64,000 bases of DNA from Rhodocyclales bacterium (GTDB lineage Bacteria > Pseudomonadota > Gammaproteobacteria > Burkholderiales > Rhodocyclaceae): positions 42,932 to 106,931 of the forward strand of contig JAPLQY010000060.1 of assembly GCA_026399475.1 (NCBI GenBank), written 5' to 3'. Of the stretch, positions 9,472 through 21,886 are shown piece after piece. A program made the translations under genes and the position numbers. Below the pieces are notes generated by a model. That model ran no database searches, had not been told where the DNA came from, and saw only the letters and a program-made list of their open reading frames with translations. Each line of letters starts with the position of its first letter. The first letter of the stretch is position 1.

Positions 9472-10164
9472 ATGAGCGAACTCCGCCCTCACGTCATCCT
9501 CATCGAGGACGAAGCCACCATTCGCCGCTTCGTCCGCATGGCGCTCGAGGCCGAAGGCTGTGAGGTGTTCGAGGCCGCCGGCGTGCAGCGTGGGCTGATC
9601 GAGGCCGGTACCCGCCGCCCCGATCTGGTGGTGCTTGATCTCGGCCTCCCAGATGGCGACGGCGTCGATTTCATCCGCGAGCTGCGCGCCTGGTCGGCAA
9701 TTCCCGTCATCGTGCTCTCGGCCCGCACCGAGGAAGCAGAAAAGGTGCGCGCGCTGGACGCCGGCGCCGACGACTACCTGACCAAACCCTTCGGCACCGC
9801 CGAACTCGCGGCCCGCGTACGCGCCCACCTGCGTCGGCGCGGCGCCACCGCCGATGCTTCGACAATTGTCGGTTTCGGCGGAGTGCAAGTGGACCTGGTC
9901 CGCCGCACGGTTGAAAAGGATGGCGTACCGCTGCACCTGACGCCGATCGAATACCGGCTGCTCACCTGCCTGCTGGCAAGCCCTGGCTGCGTACTCACCC
10001 ATCGCCAGTTGCTGAAGGCCGTGTGGGGACCGAGTCACGCTGAAGACGCCCACTACGTCCGCGTCTACATGGGGGCATTGCGCAAGAAGATCGAGGCCGA
10101 TCCGGCCCGCCCGCGCCACATACTGACCGAGACCGGCGTCGGCTACCGCTTCGTGGCTGAGTAA
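9472..10164 (+). CDS. kdpE: KdpE, response regulator of the kdp operon
   Basis: This 230-residue OmpR/PhoB-type regulator has a receiver domain with the acceptor Asp56 (VVLDLGLPDGDG) and the conserved Lys in the DDYLTKPF motif, then a winged-helix DNA-binding domain (LTPIEYRLL ... RVYMGALRKKIE). It starts 10 bases after kdpD and closes the operon. Its likely target is the T-rich box upstream of the operon (879-899). Confidence 0.97.
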   Translation: MSELRPHVILIEDEATIRRFVRMALEAEGCEVFEAAGVQRGLIEAGTRRPDLVVLDLGLPDGDGVDFIRELRAWSAIPVIVLSARTEEAEKVRALDAGADDYLTKPFGTAELAARVRAHLRRRGATADASTIVGFGGVQVDLVRRTVEKDGVPLHLTPIEYRLLTCLLASPGCVLTHRQLLKAVWGPSHAEDAHYVRVYMGALRKKIEADPARPRHILTETGVGYRFVAE

Positions 10165-10184
10165 GAGCCGCCATTCCCGGCGCG

Positions 10185-10190
10185 TATAAT
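10185..10190 (+). promoter_or_regulatory. Consensus -10 element ahead of mfd
   Basis: TATAAT lies 30 bases before the chosen GTG start of mfd. No convincing -35 is seen 16-18 bases upstream. This suggests mfd has its own promoter with a short leader rather than relying only on kdpE read-through. Confidence 0.5.
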
Positions 10191-10219
10191 TGCGCCCCTT
10201 TGCGGTACCTGTTTCCGTC

Positions 10220-13200
10220 GTGAAACCCCTGCTGTCGCTCCCCGCCCTGCCCAAACCCGGCCAACGTCTCGATCTGCCGCCACTGGCGGCCTCTGCCGAT
10301 GCGCTGGCGCTGGCGCAGCTCGCCCGGCCCGGCCAACTGCTGGCGATCGTGACCGCCAGTCCGCTCGAAGCGCAACGGCTGGCTGAAGAAATCACCTGGT
10401 TCGCGCCGGCCTTGCGCGTGCATCTGCTGCCGGACTGGGAAACCCTGCCCTACGATGGCTTCTCGCCGCACCAGGACCTGATTTCGGAACGCCTGGCGAC
10501 CCTGTACGCCGCTTCGCGCAGCGAATGCGAGGTGCTGATCGCAGCCGCCTCGACCGCGATCACCCGGCTGGCGCCGCCGGCCTTTCTTGCCGGCCACACG
10601 TTCTTCATGAAGAAGGGTGAGCGGCTGAACCTCGACAAGCTGCGTGCGCAGCTCACGGTCGCCGGCTACCAGCACGTGACCCAGGTGGTCGCCGCCGGCG
10701 AATACAGCGTGCGCGGCGGGCTGGTCGACCTGTTCCCGATGGGCACGCAACTGCCCTATCGCATCGAACTGTTCGACGACGAAGTGGAGACCATCCGCAG
10801 CTTCGATGTCGATACCCAGCGCACCCTGTATCCCGTGCCCGAAATTCGTCTGCTGCCGGCGCGCGAGTTCCCGGCCGGGGATGCCGGCCGCACCACCTTC
10901 CGCCAGCGCTTCCGTGAAGCCTTCGAGGGCGACGCATCGCGCATCAGTCTCTACAAGGATGTCTCCAACGGCATCCTGCCCGCCGGCATCGAGTACTACC
11001 TGCCGCTGTTTTTTGAAGCCACCGCCACGCTGTTCGACTACCTGCCACAGGACGCAACGCTGCTGCTGCATGGCGATGTGGCCGGCGCGATCGCTGAGTT
11101 CTGGACCGACCTGCAAGGTCGCTACAAGATGCTCGGCGGCGACCGCTCGCGCCCGGTGTTGCCGCCGACTGAACTGTTTCTGCGCGACGAGGAATTCTTT
11201 GTCGCTGCCAAGCAGTGGCCGCAACTGAACCTTCGGCTCGGCGCTGGCGACGACCCGAAGGTAGTGCAGAGCAAGGCGACTTTGCCTTCGCTGGCCGTCG
11301 ACCGCAAGGCGGACGATCCGCTGGCCGCGTTGCGCGGATTTCTGGACAGCCAAGGTGCACGTGGCGGCCGCATCTTGCTGCTGGCGGAATCGCCAGGACG
11401 ACGGCAGACGCTCAATGACTACCTGGTCGAATACGCCTTGTTGGCTGTCCCCTGCGAGGACTTCTCGGCGTTTCTCGCCAGCGACGAGGCCTTCATGCTC
11501 GGCGTCGGCCCGCTTTCCGGCGGGTTCCTGCTGGATGGCTTCGCGATCGTCACCGAAAACGAGCTCTATGCCGCCACCGCAAGGCCCCGCGGAAGGCGCT
11601 CCGACGCGCGACGCGCCAATCTCGACGGCTGGCTGCGCGATCTTTCCGAGCTGAAGGTGGGCGACCCGGTGGTGCATGAGAGCCACGGCATCGGCCGCTA
11701 CCTGGGGCTGCTGCACATGGATTTCGGCGAGGGCGACACCGAATTCCTGCACCTCGAATATGCCGATGGCGCCAAGCTCTACGTGCCCGTCGCACAACTC
11801 CAGGTCATCTCGCGCTACAGCGGCGCCGACCCCGAATCGATCCAGCTGCACACGCTGGGCTCGGGCCAGTGGGAAAAGGCCAGGAAGAAGGCCGCGGAAC
11901 AGGTGCATGACACCGCCGCCGAACTGCTGCACCTCTACGCCCAGCGCGCCCTGCGCGAAGGCCACAAGTTCGAGTTCCGCCAGCACGACCTGGAAGCCTT
12001 CGCCGATGGTTTCGGCTTCGAGGAGACGCCCGACCAGCAGACCGCGATCAACGCCGTGATCGAGGACATGAAATCCGGCAAGCCGATGGACCGGCTGGTC
12101 TGCGGCGACGTCGGCTTCGGCAAGACCGAGGTCGCGATGCGCGCGGCATTCGTCGCCGTGGCCGACGGCAAGCAGGTGGCGATACTATGCCCGACCACGC
12201 TGCTGGCCGAGCAGCATTACCAGAACTTCGCCGACCGCTTCGCCAACTGGCCGATCAAGGTGGCCGAGATCTCGCGCTTCAAGTCCGCCAGGGAGCAGGA
12301 TGAAGCTGTCGAACTGCTGGGCCAGGGCAAGATCGACATCCTGATCGGCACCCATCGCCTGTTGCAGAAGGACGTGAAGTTCGAGCGGCTCGGCCTCATC
12401 ATCATCGACGAGGAACACCGCTTCGGCGTACGTCAGAAGGAGGCGCTGAAGGCCCTGCGCGCTTCGGTCGACGTACTGACCCTGACCGCGACGCCGATCC
12501 CGCGCACGCTGGGCCTGTCGCTGGAAGGCCTGCGCGATTTTTCGGTGATCGCGACGCCGCCTTCGAGGCGCCTGGCGATCAAGACCTTCGTCACCAAGTG
12601 GTCCAACGGCCAGGTGCGCGAAGCCTGCCTGCGCGAGTTCAAGCGCGGCGGCCAGGTGTATTTCCTGCACAATGAAGTCGACACCATCGAGAACATGAAG
12701 GAGCGGCTGCACGCCCTGCTGCCCGAGGCGCGCATGGTGATCGGCCACGGCCAGTTGCCGGAGCGCGAGCTGGAGCGCGTGATGCGCGAATTCACGCAGC
12801 AGAAGCACAACCTGCTGCTGTGCTCGACCATCATCGAGACTGGCATCGACAACCCGCATGCCAACACCATCGTCATCAACCGCGCCGACAAGTTCGGCCT
12901 GGCGCAGCTGCACCAGTTGCGCGGCCGCGTCGGCCGTTCGCACCACCAGGCCTACGCCTACCTGCTGACCCACGAGGATGCCAAGCCGACGGCGCAGGCC
13001 AAGCGCCGCCTCGAAGCCATCCAGGCCATGGAAGAGCTCGGCTCGGGCTTCTTCCTCGCCATGCACGACCTGGAAATCCGCGGCGCCGGCGAAGTGCTGG
13101 GCGAATCGCAAAGCGGCGAGATCCACGAAATCGGCTTTGCGCTCTACACCAACATGCTCAATGCCGCGGTGCGCGCGCTGAAGGCCGGCGAGAAGGTACC

Positions 13201-13669
13201 CGACCTGACCCAGCCGCTGTCCATTACATCGGAAATCAACCTGCGCATGCCGGCCCTGCTGACCGGCGACTACTGCCCTGACGTGCATGAGCGGCTGACG
13301 CTCTACAAGCGCCTGGCGAATTGCGACGGTGAAGAAGAGTTGCGCGCCATGCAGGAGGAATTGATCGACCGCTACGGCGAAATGCCGCCGCAGACGCTGG
13401 CCTTGCTCGAGACCCACCGCCTTCGCCTTGCCGGGCGCGCACTGGGCCTGGCCAAACTGGATGCCGGGCCCAGGACGATCCAGCTTCAATTCATTCCCAA
13501 TCCGCCGCTGGACCCGGCTCGTGTCATCAAGCTGATTCAGTCCGATCGCAGCGTCCGTCTGGCAGGCCAGGACAAGCTGACCTGGACGAAGACCAGCACT
13601 ACCCTCAAAGAACGCACTGACGCGGTAAAGGAGTTGTTCAGGAAACTTAAGCCCGCCGACGGAAAATAG
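10220..13669 (+). CDS. mfd: Mfd, transcription-repair coupling factor
   Basis: Mfd removes RNA polymerase stalled at DNA lesions and recruits UvrA. The product has 1149 residues, the usual length. The N-terminal UvrB-like region includes LLPDWETLPYDGFSPHQDL, followed by the RNA-polymerase-interacting domain (GDPVVHESHGIGRY). The helicase core has Walker A GDVGFGKTE with Lys635 (E. coli Lys634), IIDEEHRFG as motif II, TATPIPRTL, and the later LRGRVGRS motif. The track ORF uses a TTG at 10190, but the GTG at 10220 gives a family-like N-terminus and places the Walker A Lys at the expected number. Confidence 0.97.
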   Translation: MKPLLSLPALPKPGQRLDLPPLAASADALALAQLARPGQLLAIVTASPLEAQRLAEEITWFAPALRVHLLPDWETLPYDGFSPHQDLISERLATLYAASRSECEVLIAAASTAITRLAPPAFLAGHTFFMKKGERLNLDKLRAQLTVAGYQHVTQVVAAGEYSVRGGLVDLFPMGTQLPYRIELFDDEVETIRSFDVDTQRTLYPVPEIRLLPAREFPAGDAGRTTFRQRFREAFEGDASRISLYKDVSNGILPAGIEYYLPLFFEATATLFDYLPQDATLLLHGDVAGAIAEFWTDLQGRYKMLGGDRSRPVLPPTELFLRDEEFFVAAKQWPQLNLRLGAGDDPKVVQSKATLPSLAVDRKADDPLAALRGFLDSQGARGGRILLLAESPGRRQTLNDYLVEYALLAVPCEDFSAFLASDEAFMLGVGPLSGGFLLDGFAIVTENELYAATARPRGRRSDARRANLDGWLRDLSELKVGDPVVHESHGIGRYLGLLHMDFGEGDTEFLHLEYADGAKLYVPVAQLQVISRYSGADPESIQLHTLGSGQWEKARKKAAEQVHDTAAELLHLYAQRALREGHKFEFRQHDLEAFADGFGFEETPDQQTAINAVIEDMKSGKPMDRLVCGDVGFGKTEVAMRAAFVAVADGKQVAILCPTTLLAEQHYQNFADRFANWPIKVAEISRFKSAREQDEAVELLGQGKIDILIGTHRLLQKDVKFERLGLIIIDEEHRFGVRQKEALKALRASVDVLTLTATPIPRTLGLSLEGLRDFSVIATPPSRRLAIKTFVTKWSNGQVREACLREFKRGGQVYFLHNEVDTIENMKERLHALLPEARMVIGHGQLPERELERVMREFTQQKHNLLLCSTIIETGIDNPHANTIVINRADKFGLAQLHQLRGRVGRSHHQAYAYLLTHEDAKPTAQAKRRLEAIQAMEELGSGFFLAMHDLEIRGAGEVLGESQSGEIHEIGFALYTNMLNAAVRALKAGEKVPDLTQPLSITSEINLRMPALLTGDYCPDVHERLTLYKRLANCDGEEELRAMQEELIDRYGEMPPQTLALLETHRLRLAGRALGLAKLDAGPRTIQLQFIPNPPLDPARVIKLIQSDRSVRLAGQDKLTWTKTSTTLKERTDAVKELFRKLKPADGK

Positions 13670-13847
13670 TTCCGCGACACCATGCAGCCGGACAGGATCA
13701 CCCCACCCGCACGCCCAGTGGCAAACCGAAGCAGATTGTCCTGGATATTGGAATTTATGCCTCGCCGACAAGTAAAATGGGCCTTGCGGAATGGCACGGA
13801 ACAGCCGTGATGCAACCCATGCCGTCAAAACCTCACTTGAGCTTTCC

Positions 13848-15362
13848 ATGATTGAAAAGAAGCAACCCGCCACGATCGCGCGCGAAGCGCTAAAACAGTT
13901 GAACGTGCTAAAGCTGGCCCCAACGCCGGCCAACTATCAGGCGTGTTACAACGAAATTGCCAATCTTCCCAACGTCGCCGGGTTTCCCGAGGCCCCGTTG
14001 CGTCAACTGTCGCTGGCGCTGACAGCCAGGAATCCAGACCAGGGAACGCAGCTCGAGTTGCTGGATACCGCCATCGGACAGCGCAGCTGGCAAAAGGTAC
14101 AGGATGCGTTGGTCGCTTTTACCGGTGCGAGCAAGACAGGCACACCCAATGGCGGAAACACGGCACCCGTCATGAGCAATGAATGCATGACGAATCTCGC
14201 GAACGCGATCGAGAATATTCTGCCTGCGCTGGGGAATGACGACGAGCGCTTTTCAGCGCAGGTGGCGGAGTTTCTGCAGGTCCTGCGCGATCCGTCGGCG
14301 GATGCTCAAGGCATCGAGGCCATGTTCGCCGACTTCAGTCATCGCGTATCGATCGCTGCCGAGGAACAGGCGGAGATCAAGGTGGCACTGCTCAAGCTGC
14401 TGCACCTGATCATCGAGAATATCGGCGAATTGAGTCTGGACGACAGCTGGCTGAAAGGCCAGATCGATGCCTTGCTGATCGCCGTAATGCCGCCCTTGAC
14501 ATTGCGCCGCCTCGATGACGTGGAGCGCCGGATCAGGGAGGTCATGTTCAAGCAGACCGAAGCCAAGAGCCGCTCCATGGAAGCGCAAGAAGAGATGCGC
14601 ATGATGCTGTCGGCATTTATCGAGCGGCTGTCGATGATGAATAATTCCAGCAACGTGTTCCAGGACAGGATCGAGAAAAGCGCCCGGCAGATTGAACAGG
14701 TCAAAACCATAGGAGACATGGCGCCGCTTCTGAAAGATGTGATCGACGCTACCCGCGCCATGGCCGAAGACGCCCGGAATGCGCACGATCAGTTGCAGAC
14801 CTTGCAGGAAAAGGCGCTGACCGCCGAGTCGGAACTCATCAAGCTGCACCTGGATCTGGACCAGGCAAGTGCGCTGGCGCGCCATGACCCGCTGACCGAC
14901 GTGCTGAATCGCAAGGGGCTGGATGAAGCCCTGGCGAAAGAGATCGCCAACATGCTGCGCAAGGATGCGCCGCTGTCGATATCGATGCTCGATATCGACA
15001 ACTTCAAGAAGCTCAATGACCGCCTGGGGCATGAAACGGGCGACGAGGCACTGGTCCATTTGGTGAAGGTGGCGCGCGAGTTCATGCGTCCGGCGGACTC
15101 GATGGCGCGCTACGGTGGCGAAGAGTTTGTGATTCTCATGCCTGACACGACCCTGGACAAGGGAGTTCAGGCGATGAAACGTCTGCAGCGTGAACTGACC
15201 CGGGCCTTTTTCCTCGCCGGCACCGAAAAGATTTTGATCACCTTCAGTGCCGGGGTTGCCCAACTGACTTCCGGGGAGTCCGGCGCCGAAGCCATCAAAC
15301 GCGCCGATCACGCCATGTACATGGCCAAACGCGCAGGGAAAAACAGGGTGCTCGGCGCCTGA
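13848..15362 (+). CDS. GGEEF-domain diguanylate cyclase
   Basis: This protein (504 residues from ATG 13848) is a cytoplasmic diguanylate cyclase making the second messenger c-di-GMP. The C-terminal GGEEF domain is intact: DHDPLTDVLNRKGLDEAL-like entry (seen as RHDPLTDVLNRKG), DIDNFKKLND and YGGEEF. An RxxD inhibitory site (RPAD) lies five residues before GGEEF, so product inhibition is likely. The first 320 or so residues have no membrane helix. They form a helical, partly coiled-coil region starting with IAREALKQLNVLKLAPTPANY, a motif I associate with the N-terminus of a subset of proteobacterial GGEEF proteins. An upstream ATG at 13791 would add 19 residues. I prefer 13848 because the conserved region begins there. 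Confidence 0.9.
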   Translation: MIEKKQPATIAREALKQLNVLKLAPTPANYQACYNEIANLPNVAGFPEAPLRQLSLALTARNPDQGTQLELLDTAIGQRSWQKVQDALVAFTGASKTGTPNGGNTAPVMSNECMTNLANAIENILPALGNDDERFSAQVAEFLQVLRDPSADAQGIEAMFADFSHRVSIAAEEQAEIKVALLKLLHLIIENIGELSLDDSWLKGQIDALLIAVMPPLTLRRLDDVERRIREVMFKQTEAKSRSMEAQEEMRMMLSAFIERLSMMNNSSNVFQDRIEKSARQIEQVKTIGDMAPLLKDVIDATRAMAEDARNAHDQLQTLQEKALTAESELIKLHLDLDQASALARHDPLTDVLNRKGLDEALAKEIANMLRKDAPLSISMLDIDNFKKLNDRLGHETGDEALVHLVKVAREFMRPADSMARYGGEEFVILMPDTTLDKGVQAMKRLQRELTRAFFLAGTEKILITFSAGVAQLTSGESGAEAIKRADHAMYMAKRAGKNRVLGA

Positions 15363-15445
15363 CAAGGTTCTGGCGACCGATTCAGCGGCCCTCGCGACAG
15401 GCCACTTCCGCAACTAAACGCATCAGGCAAATCTGCCCATTCATC

Positions 15446-16528
15446 ATGCAACAAACTGAAAACCTCAATATTGAAGCCTTCGAGCCAATGCCGACTCCGG
15501 AGGAGATCCATGCCCGCGTGCCGCTGTCGGATACCGCCGCCGAGTCGGTGCTGGCGGGCAGGCGCACACTGGAACGAATTCTCGACGGCAAGGATTCCCG
15601 CATATTCGTGGTCGTGGGTCCCTGCTCCATCCACGATCCTGTTGCCGGTCTCGATTACGCGCGACGCCTGAAGCGGCTGGCCGATGAAGTGGCCGCCACC
15701 ATGGTGCTGGTGATGCGCGTGTATTTCGAGAAGCCGCGCACGGCGACCGGCTGGAAGGGCTACATCAACGATCCGCGCATGGACGATTCCTTTCACATCG
15801 AGGAAGGCATGCAGAAGGCGCGCGAGTTCCTCCTCGCCGTCAATGAGATCGGGCTGCCGGCCGGCACCGAAGCCCTGGACCCGATCGGCCCGCAGTATCT
15901 GGGCGACCTCATCGGGTGGGCGGCGATCGGCGCGCGTACCTCCGAATCGCAAACCCACCGCGAGATGTCGTCCGGCCTGTCGGCCCCGGTAGGTTTCAAG
16001 AACGGCACCGACGGTTCGCTGGACGCCGCGGTCAACGCGATTATTTCGGCATCCAGTCCCCACAGCTTTCTCGGCATCAACATGCAGGGCCGCTCCAGCG
16101 TGGTGCGCACCGCGGGCAACCGCTATGGCCACCTGGTGCTGCGCGGCGGCGGCGGACGCCCAAATTACGACACCGTCAGCGTCGCGCTGGCCGAAGCCGC
16201 ATTGGCCAAAGCCGGCCTGCCGCACAACATCGTGGTCGATTGCTCCCATGCCAACAGCTACAAGAAGCCCGAACTGCAGCCGCTCGTGATGCAGGACTGC
16301 GTGAATCAGATCTGCGCCCAGCGTTCTTCCGGCCATCGTTCCATTGTCGGCCTGATGATCGAAAGCTTCATCGAAGCGGGCAATCAGCCGATCCCCGCGG
16401 ATCTGTCACAGCTGAAATACGGATGCTCGGTCACCGACGCCTGTGTCGACTGGGCGACCACCGAAAAAATGATCCGCGACGCAGACGCCGCACTGCGCGG
16501 TTCGCTTGCCGCCCGCCATCCAGCCTGA
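15446..16528 (+). CDS. aroG: 3-deoxy-7-phosphoheptulonate (DAHP) synthase, class I
   Basis: This enzyme joins phosphoenolpyruvate and erythrose 4-phosphate in the first step of the shikimate pathway. The 360-residue protein has the class I motifs VVGPCSIHDP and YFEKPRTATGWKGYINDP, and the metal- and substrate-binding segment DCSHANSYKKP. Length fits the aroF/aroG/aroH group (about 350). Which amino acid inhibits it cannot be read reliably from the sequence, so the aroG symbol is a general label. The DUF1015 gene follows after 9 bases, probably in the same transcript. Confidence 0.93.
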   Translation: MQQTENLNIEAFEPMPTPEEIHARVPLSDTAAESVLAGRRTLERILDGKDSRIFVVVGPCSIHDPVAGLDYARRLKRLADEVAATMVLVMRVYFEKPRTATGWKGYINDPRMDDSFHIEEGMQKAREFLLAVNEIGLPAGTEALDPIGPQYLGDLIGWAAIGARTSESQTHREMSSGLSAPVGFKNGTDGSLDAAVNAIISASSPHSFLGINMQGRSSVVRTAGNRYGHLVLRGGGGRPNYDTVSVALAEAALAKAGLPHNIVVDCSHANSYKKPELQPLVMQDCVNQICAQRSSGHRSIVGLMIESFIEAGNQPIPADLSQLKYGCSVTDACVDWATTEKMIRDADAALRGSLAARHPA

Positions 16529-16537
16529 GAGTCACCC

Positions 16538-17776
16538 ATGAGCCTGATCCGAGCTTTTCGCGGTCTGCGCCCGGCCAGAGGCCAGGCCGGCGCCATTGCC
16601 GCGCCGCCCTACGACGTGCTTTCCAGCGACGAGGCGCGCCGCATTGTCCATGGTGGCGCCGCCGGCAAACCCTGGTCTTTCCTGCATATCTCGAAGCCTG
16701 AGATCGATCTGCCGCCCGATACCGATCCCTACTCGCCGGTGGTCTATGCCAAAGCCGCCGAAAACCTCAAGCAAATGCTCGATGCAGGCGTGCTGTTGCG
16801 CGACGACGCACCCAGCTACTACGCCTATCGCCTGACCATGGGCGACCATGTTCAAACGGGACTGGTGGCCGCGGCCAGCGTCGCCGATTACGACAGCAAT
16901 CGCATCCGCAAGCACGAATTCACGCGGCCCGACAAGGAAGACGACCGCGTGCGCCAGATCGAGGCGCTCAACGCGCAGACCGGCCCGGTGCTGCTGGCTT
17001 ACCCGATGTCGGCAGACGCCGACGCCTTGATCGACGCCATCGCGCAAGGCGCGCCGGATGCCGATGTCACTGCCGACGATGGCATCCGCCACCAGATCTG
17101 GGTACTGCACGATGCGGCGCAGATAGCCACGATCACGCGAACCTTCGATGGCATGCGCGCGCTCTACATCGCCGACGGCCATCACCGCTCGGCCGCCGCC
17201 TCGCGCGTTGCCGCCGCCCGCCACCCGCATGGGCCGGAATCATCGGCCGATTCATTTCTAGCAGTGATCTTTCCTCATCATCAGATGAAGATCATGGATT
17301 ACAACCGGGTGGTCAGGGACTTGAACGGTCTTGACGAGGCGTCACTGCTGACACGCCTCAGCGCAGCTTTCACACTCGAAGACAGCACGCAGCGAGTCCA
17401 TCCCGCCCGCCCCGGCGAGTTCGGCATGTATCTCGCAGGGCGCTGGCGCAAACTCACCATCAAACCCGAAAAGATTCCTGACGATCCCGTCGCAAGCCTC
17501 GATGTGTCGCTGCTCTCCGATCACCTTCTGGGGCCGTTGCTGGGCATCACCGACCTGCGCCGCGACAAGCGCATCGATTTCGTTGGCGGCATCCGCGGCC
17601 TGGCCGAGCTGGAAAAGCGCGTCGATTCCGGCGAGATGGCGGTGGCCTTTGCACTCCATCCGACACGCATGGATCAACTCATGGCCGTGGCCGACAGCAA
17701 CAATGTCATGCCGCCGAAGTCGACCTGGTTCGAGCCCAAACTGGCTGACGGACTGGTGTCGCACGTGCTGGACTAG
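16538..17776 (+). CDS. DUF1015 family protein
   Basis: This 412-residue soluble protein belongs to the DUF1015 family, a conserved but poorly characterised group. Visible landmarks are the N-terminal PPYDVLSSDEAR, the ADGHHRSAAA motif near the middle, and a region beginning HPTRMDQLMAVAD towards the C-terminus. The ADGHHR motif resembles a metal or nucleotide-handling site, but the reaction is unknown. It is transcribed with aroG (9-base gap, GAGAG ribosome site). A strong hairpin follows its stop. Confidence 0.9.
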   Translation: MSLIRAFRGLRPARGQAGAIAAPPYDVLSSDEARRIVHGGAAGKPWSFLHISKPEIDLPPDTDPYSPVVYAKAAENLKQMLDAGVLLRDDAPSYYAYRLTMGDHVQTGLVAAASVADYDSNRIRKHEFTRPDKEDDRVRQIEALNAQTGPVLLAYPMSADADALIDAIAQGAPDADVTADDGIRHQIWVLHDAAQIATITRTFDGMRALYIADGHHRSAAASRVAAARHPHGPESSADSFLAVIFPHHQMKIMDYNRVVRDLNGLDEASLLTRLSAAFTLEDSTQRVHPARPGEFGMYLAGRWRKLTIKPEKIPDDPVASLDVSLLSDHLLGPLLGITDLRRDKRIDFVGGIRGLAELEKRVDSGEMAVAFALHPTRMDQLMAVADSNNVMPPKSTWFEPKLADGLVSHVLD

Positions 17777-17795
17777 AACGCCGGCACCAAGAACA

Positions 17796-17819
17796 AAGGG
17801 CAACCCGCGGGTTGCCCTT
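17796..17819. terminator. Bidirectional terminator hairpin between DUF1015 gene and hup
   Basis: AAGGGCAACC and GGTTGCCCTT pair perfectly over 10 bases around a CGCG loop, between two convergent genes. The A-rich left side would read as a T-rich tail on the minus strand, so it could stop transcription from both directions. Confidence 0.7.
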
Positions 17820-17823
17820 GTCA

Positions 17824-17848
17824 TGTCCCCGGCATTCAGCCGGGGACA
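17824..17848. repeat. REP-like palindrome, copy 1
   Basis: TGTCCCCGGC and GCCGGGGACA pair perfectly over 10 bases around ATTCA, followed by AGTATCCCC. Copy 2 at 18938 shares the CCCCGGCA core and the flanking GTATCC, which lies outside the stem. A second mini-palindrome, ATCCCCGAGGGGAT, follows at 17851-17864. Confidence 0.65.
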
Positions 17849-17882
17849 GTATCCCCGAGGGGATTTTGCTGCTCCGCCGCTG

Positions 17883-18242
17883 TTACTTTTTCTTGGCGGC
17901 CGGCTTCTTGGCTGCCGGCTTGGCAGCGGGTTTCTTCGCCGCGGCGGTCTTTTTGGCAGCGGGCTTTTTGCCGGCAACAGCCGCCTTCAGGCCAGCGCCT
18001 GCGGAAAACTTCGGTACCGACTTGGCGGCGATTTTCAGAACGGCACCCGTCTTCGGGTTCTTGCCGGTGCGCGCGGCACGCATCACGGATTTGAAAGTAC
18101 CAAATCCAATCAGGGCAACCGGATTGCCTTTGGAAATTACGGAGGTGATAACTTCGGTCAGTGCATCGATGGCCTTGTTGACAGCTGCCTTGGACAGTTC
18201 GGCACGCTCTGCTACTGCTTCGATCAGTTCGCTCTTGTTCAT
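17883..18242 (-). CDS. HU-family nucleoid protein with lysine/alanine-rich tail
   Basis: This 119-residue protein is a histone-like HU/IHF-family DNA-binding protein. Residues 1-90 or so form the HU fold (MNKSELIEAVAERAELSKAAVNKAID, GFGTFKSVMRAARTGKNPKTG). In place of the usual end there is a tail of repeated KKPAA/AAKK units ending in KKK, as in H1-like tails. Such tailed HU proteins are known in Betaproteobacteria. The track start at 18272 adds ten residues; the ATG at 18242 follows AAAGGGGAATTCG and gives the normal HU N-terminus. A hup-type symbol is not assigned because the exact paralogue is uncertain. Confidence 0.93.
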   Translation of the reverse strand: MNKSELIEAVAERAELSKAAVNKAIDALTEVITSVISKGNPVALIGFGTFKSVMRAARTGKNPKTGAVLKIAAKSVPKFSAGAGLKAAVAGKKPAAKKTAAAKKPAAKPAAKKPAAKKK

Positions 18243-18270
18243 CGAATTCCCCTTTGGTTTAGAAAAACGC

Positions 18271-18300
18271 ATTGTTCCACTAAATCTGCTGTAGTTGCAA
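18271..18300 (-). promoter_or_regulatory. Candidate promoter for the HU gene
   Basis: On the minus strand TTGCAA (18300-18295) and AACAAT (18276-18271) are separated by 18 bases. They sit 28 bases before the HU start, within an AT-rich stretch. The hexamers are imperfect matches to the sigma-70 consensus. Confidence 0.4.
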
Positions 18301-18386
18301 GCCCTGCAGCGAATCTTGTCGCAAAAATCCGCGCACTGTTGCGAGTCGAGGTTCCTTGGGTTTTGGCCAACCGCCGACCGGGATCC

Positions 18387-18928
18387 TCACAAACCCTTCA
18401 CGGCATAGACGGCTGGCAGATTGCGCCACGCCCCCCTGACGTCCATGCCGTAGCCGAAGACGTAGCGATTCGGTAGATGCACGCCGACAAAGTCGGCGGC
18501 AATCGGTTTGCTGCGACCGAGATTCTTGTCGGCGAATACTGCGCTCAGCACTTCGCTCGCGCCCTGTGTCCGCAGGCGTCGGGCAATTTCGGCCATGGTC
18601 ACGCCCTCGTCGAGAATGTCATCCACCACCAGCACGACCCGGCCCGCGACGGCAGACCGTGGCTCGACGATCCAGGACAATTTCCCACCAGTGGTTACAT
18701 CACCGTAGCGCGTGACATGCAGGTAATCGAAATCGAGCGGAAACGCCAGTTGCGGCAGCAACTGGCCGGTGAACACCACGGCACCGCCCATCACCGCCAG
18801 CACCAGGGGGTTGGCATCGGCGAGACGCGCGGCAATCTCGGCCGCGACGCGCCGCACCGCCAGCGCCGATTCTTCCGCCGAACACAGTAGATCGGCTTCC
18901 TCGAGGATTTTCTGCGCTTCCTGCGGAC

Positions 18929-18932
<4 letters not shown>
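18387..18932 (-). CDS. hpt: Hypoxanthine-guanine phosphoribosyltransferase
   Basis: This purine salvage enzyme transfers phosphoribose from PRPP to hypoxanthine or guanine. The 181-residue protein has the type I PRTase signature [15 protein letters not shown] as PRPP loop and the [19 protein letters not shown] segment typical of Hpt. The ATG overlaps the galU stop (ATGA). Its likely ribosome site (GGGGA) lies within the 3' arm of a palindrome, so translation may depend on ribosomes finishing galU. Confidence 0.9.
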
Positions 18933-21879
<2,947 letters not shown>

Positions 21880-21886
21880 TCAGGCC

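Noticed and set aside
6697-10395. 1232-residue minus-strand ORF over kdpD, kdpE and mfd start
   Set aside because: It is antisense to three clearly recognised genes, has the Arg/His/Gln/Gly-rich composition of a GC-rich shadow frame, and shows no domain that I recognise.
12185-13933. 582-residue minus-strand ORF opposite mfd
   Set aside because: It is a shadow frame of mfd with low-complexity composition and no plausible start signal or family motif.
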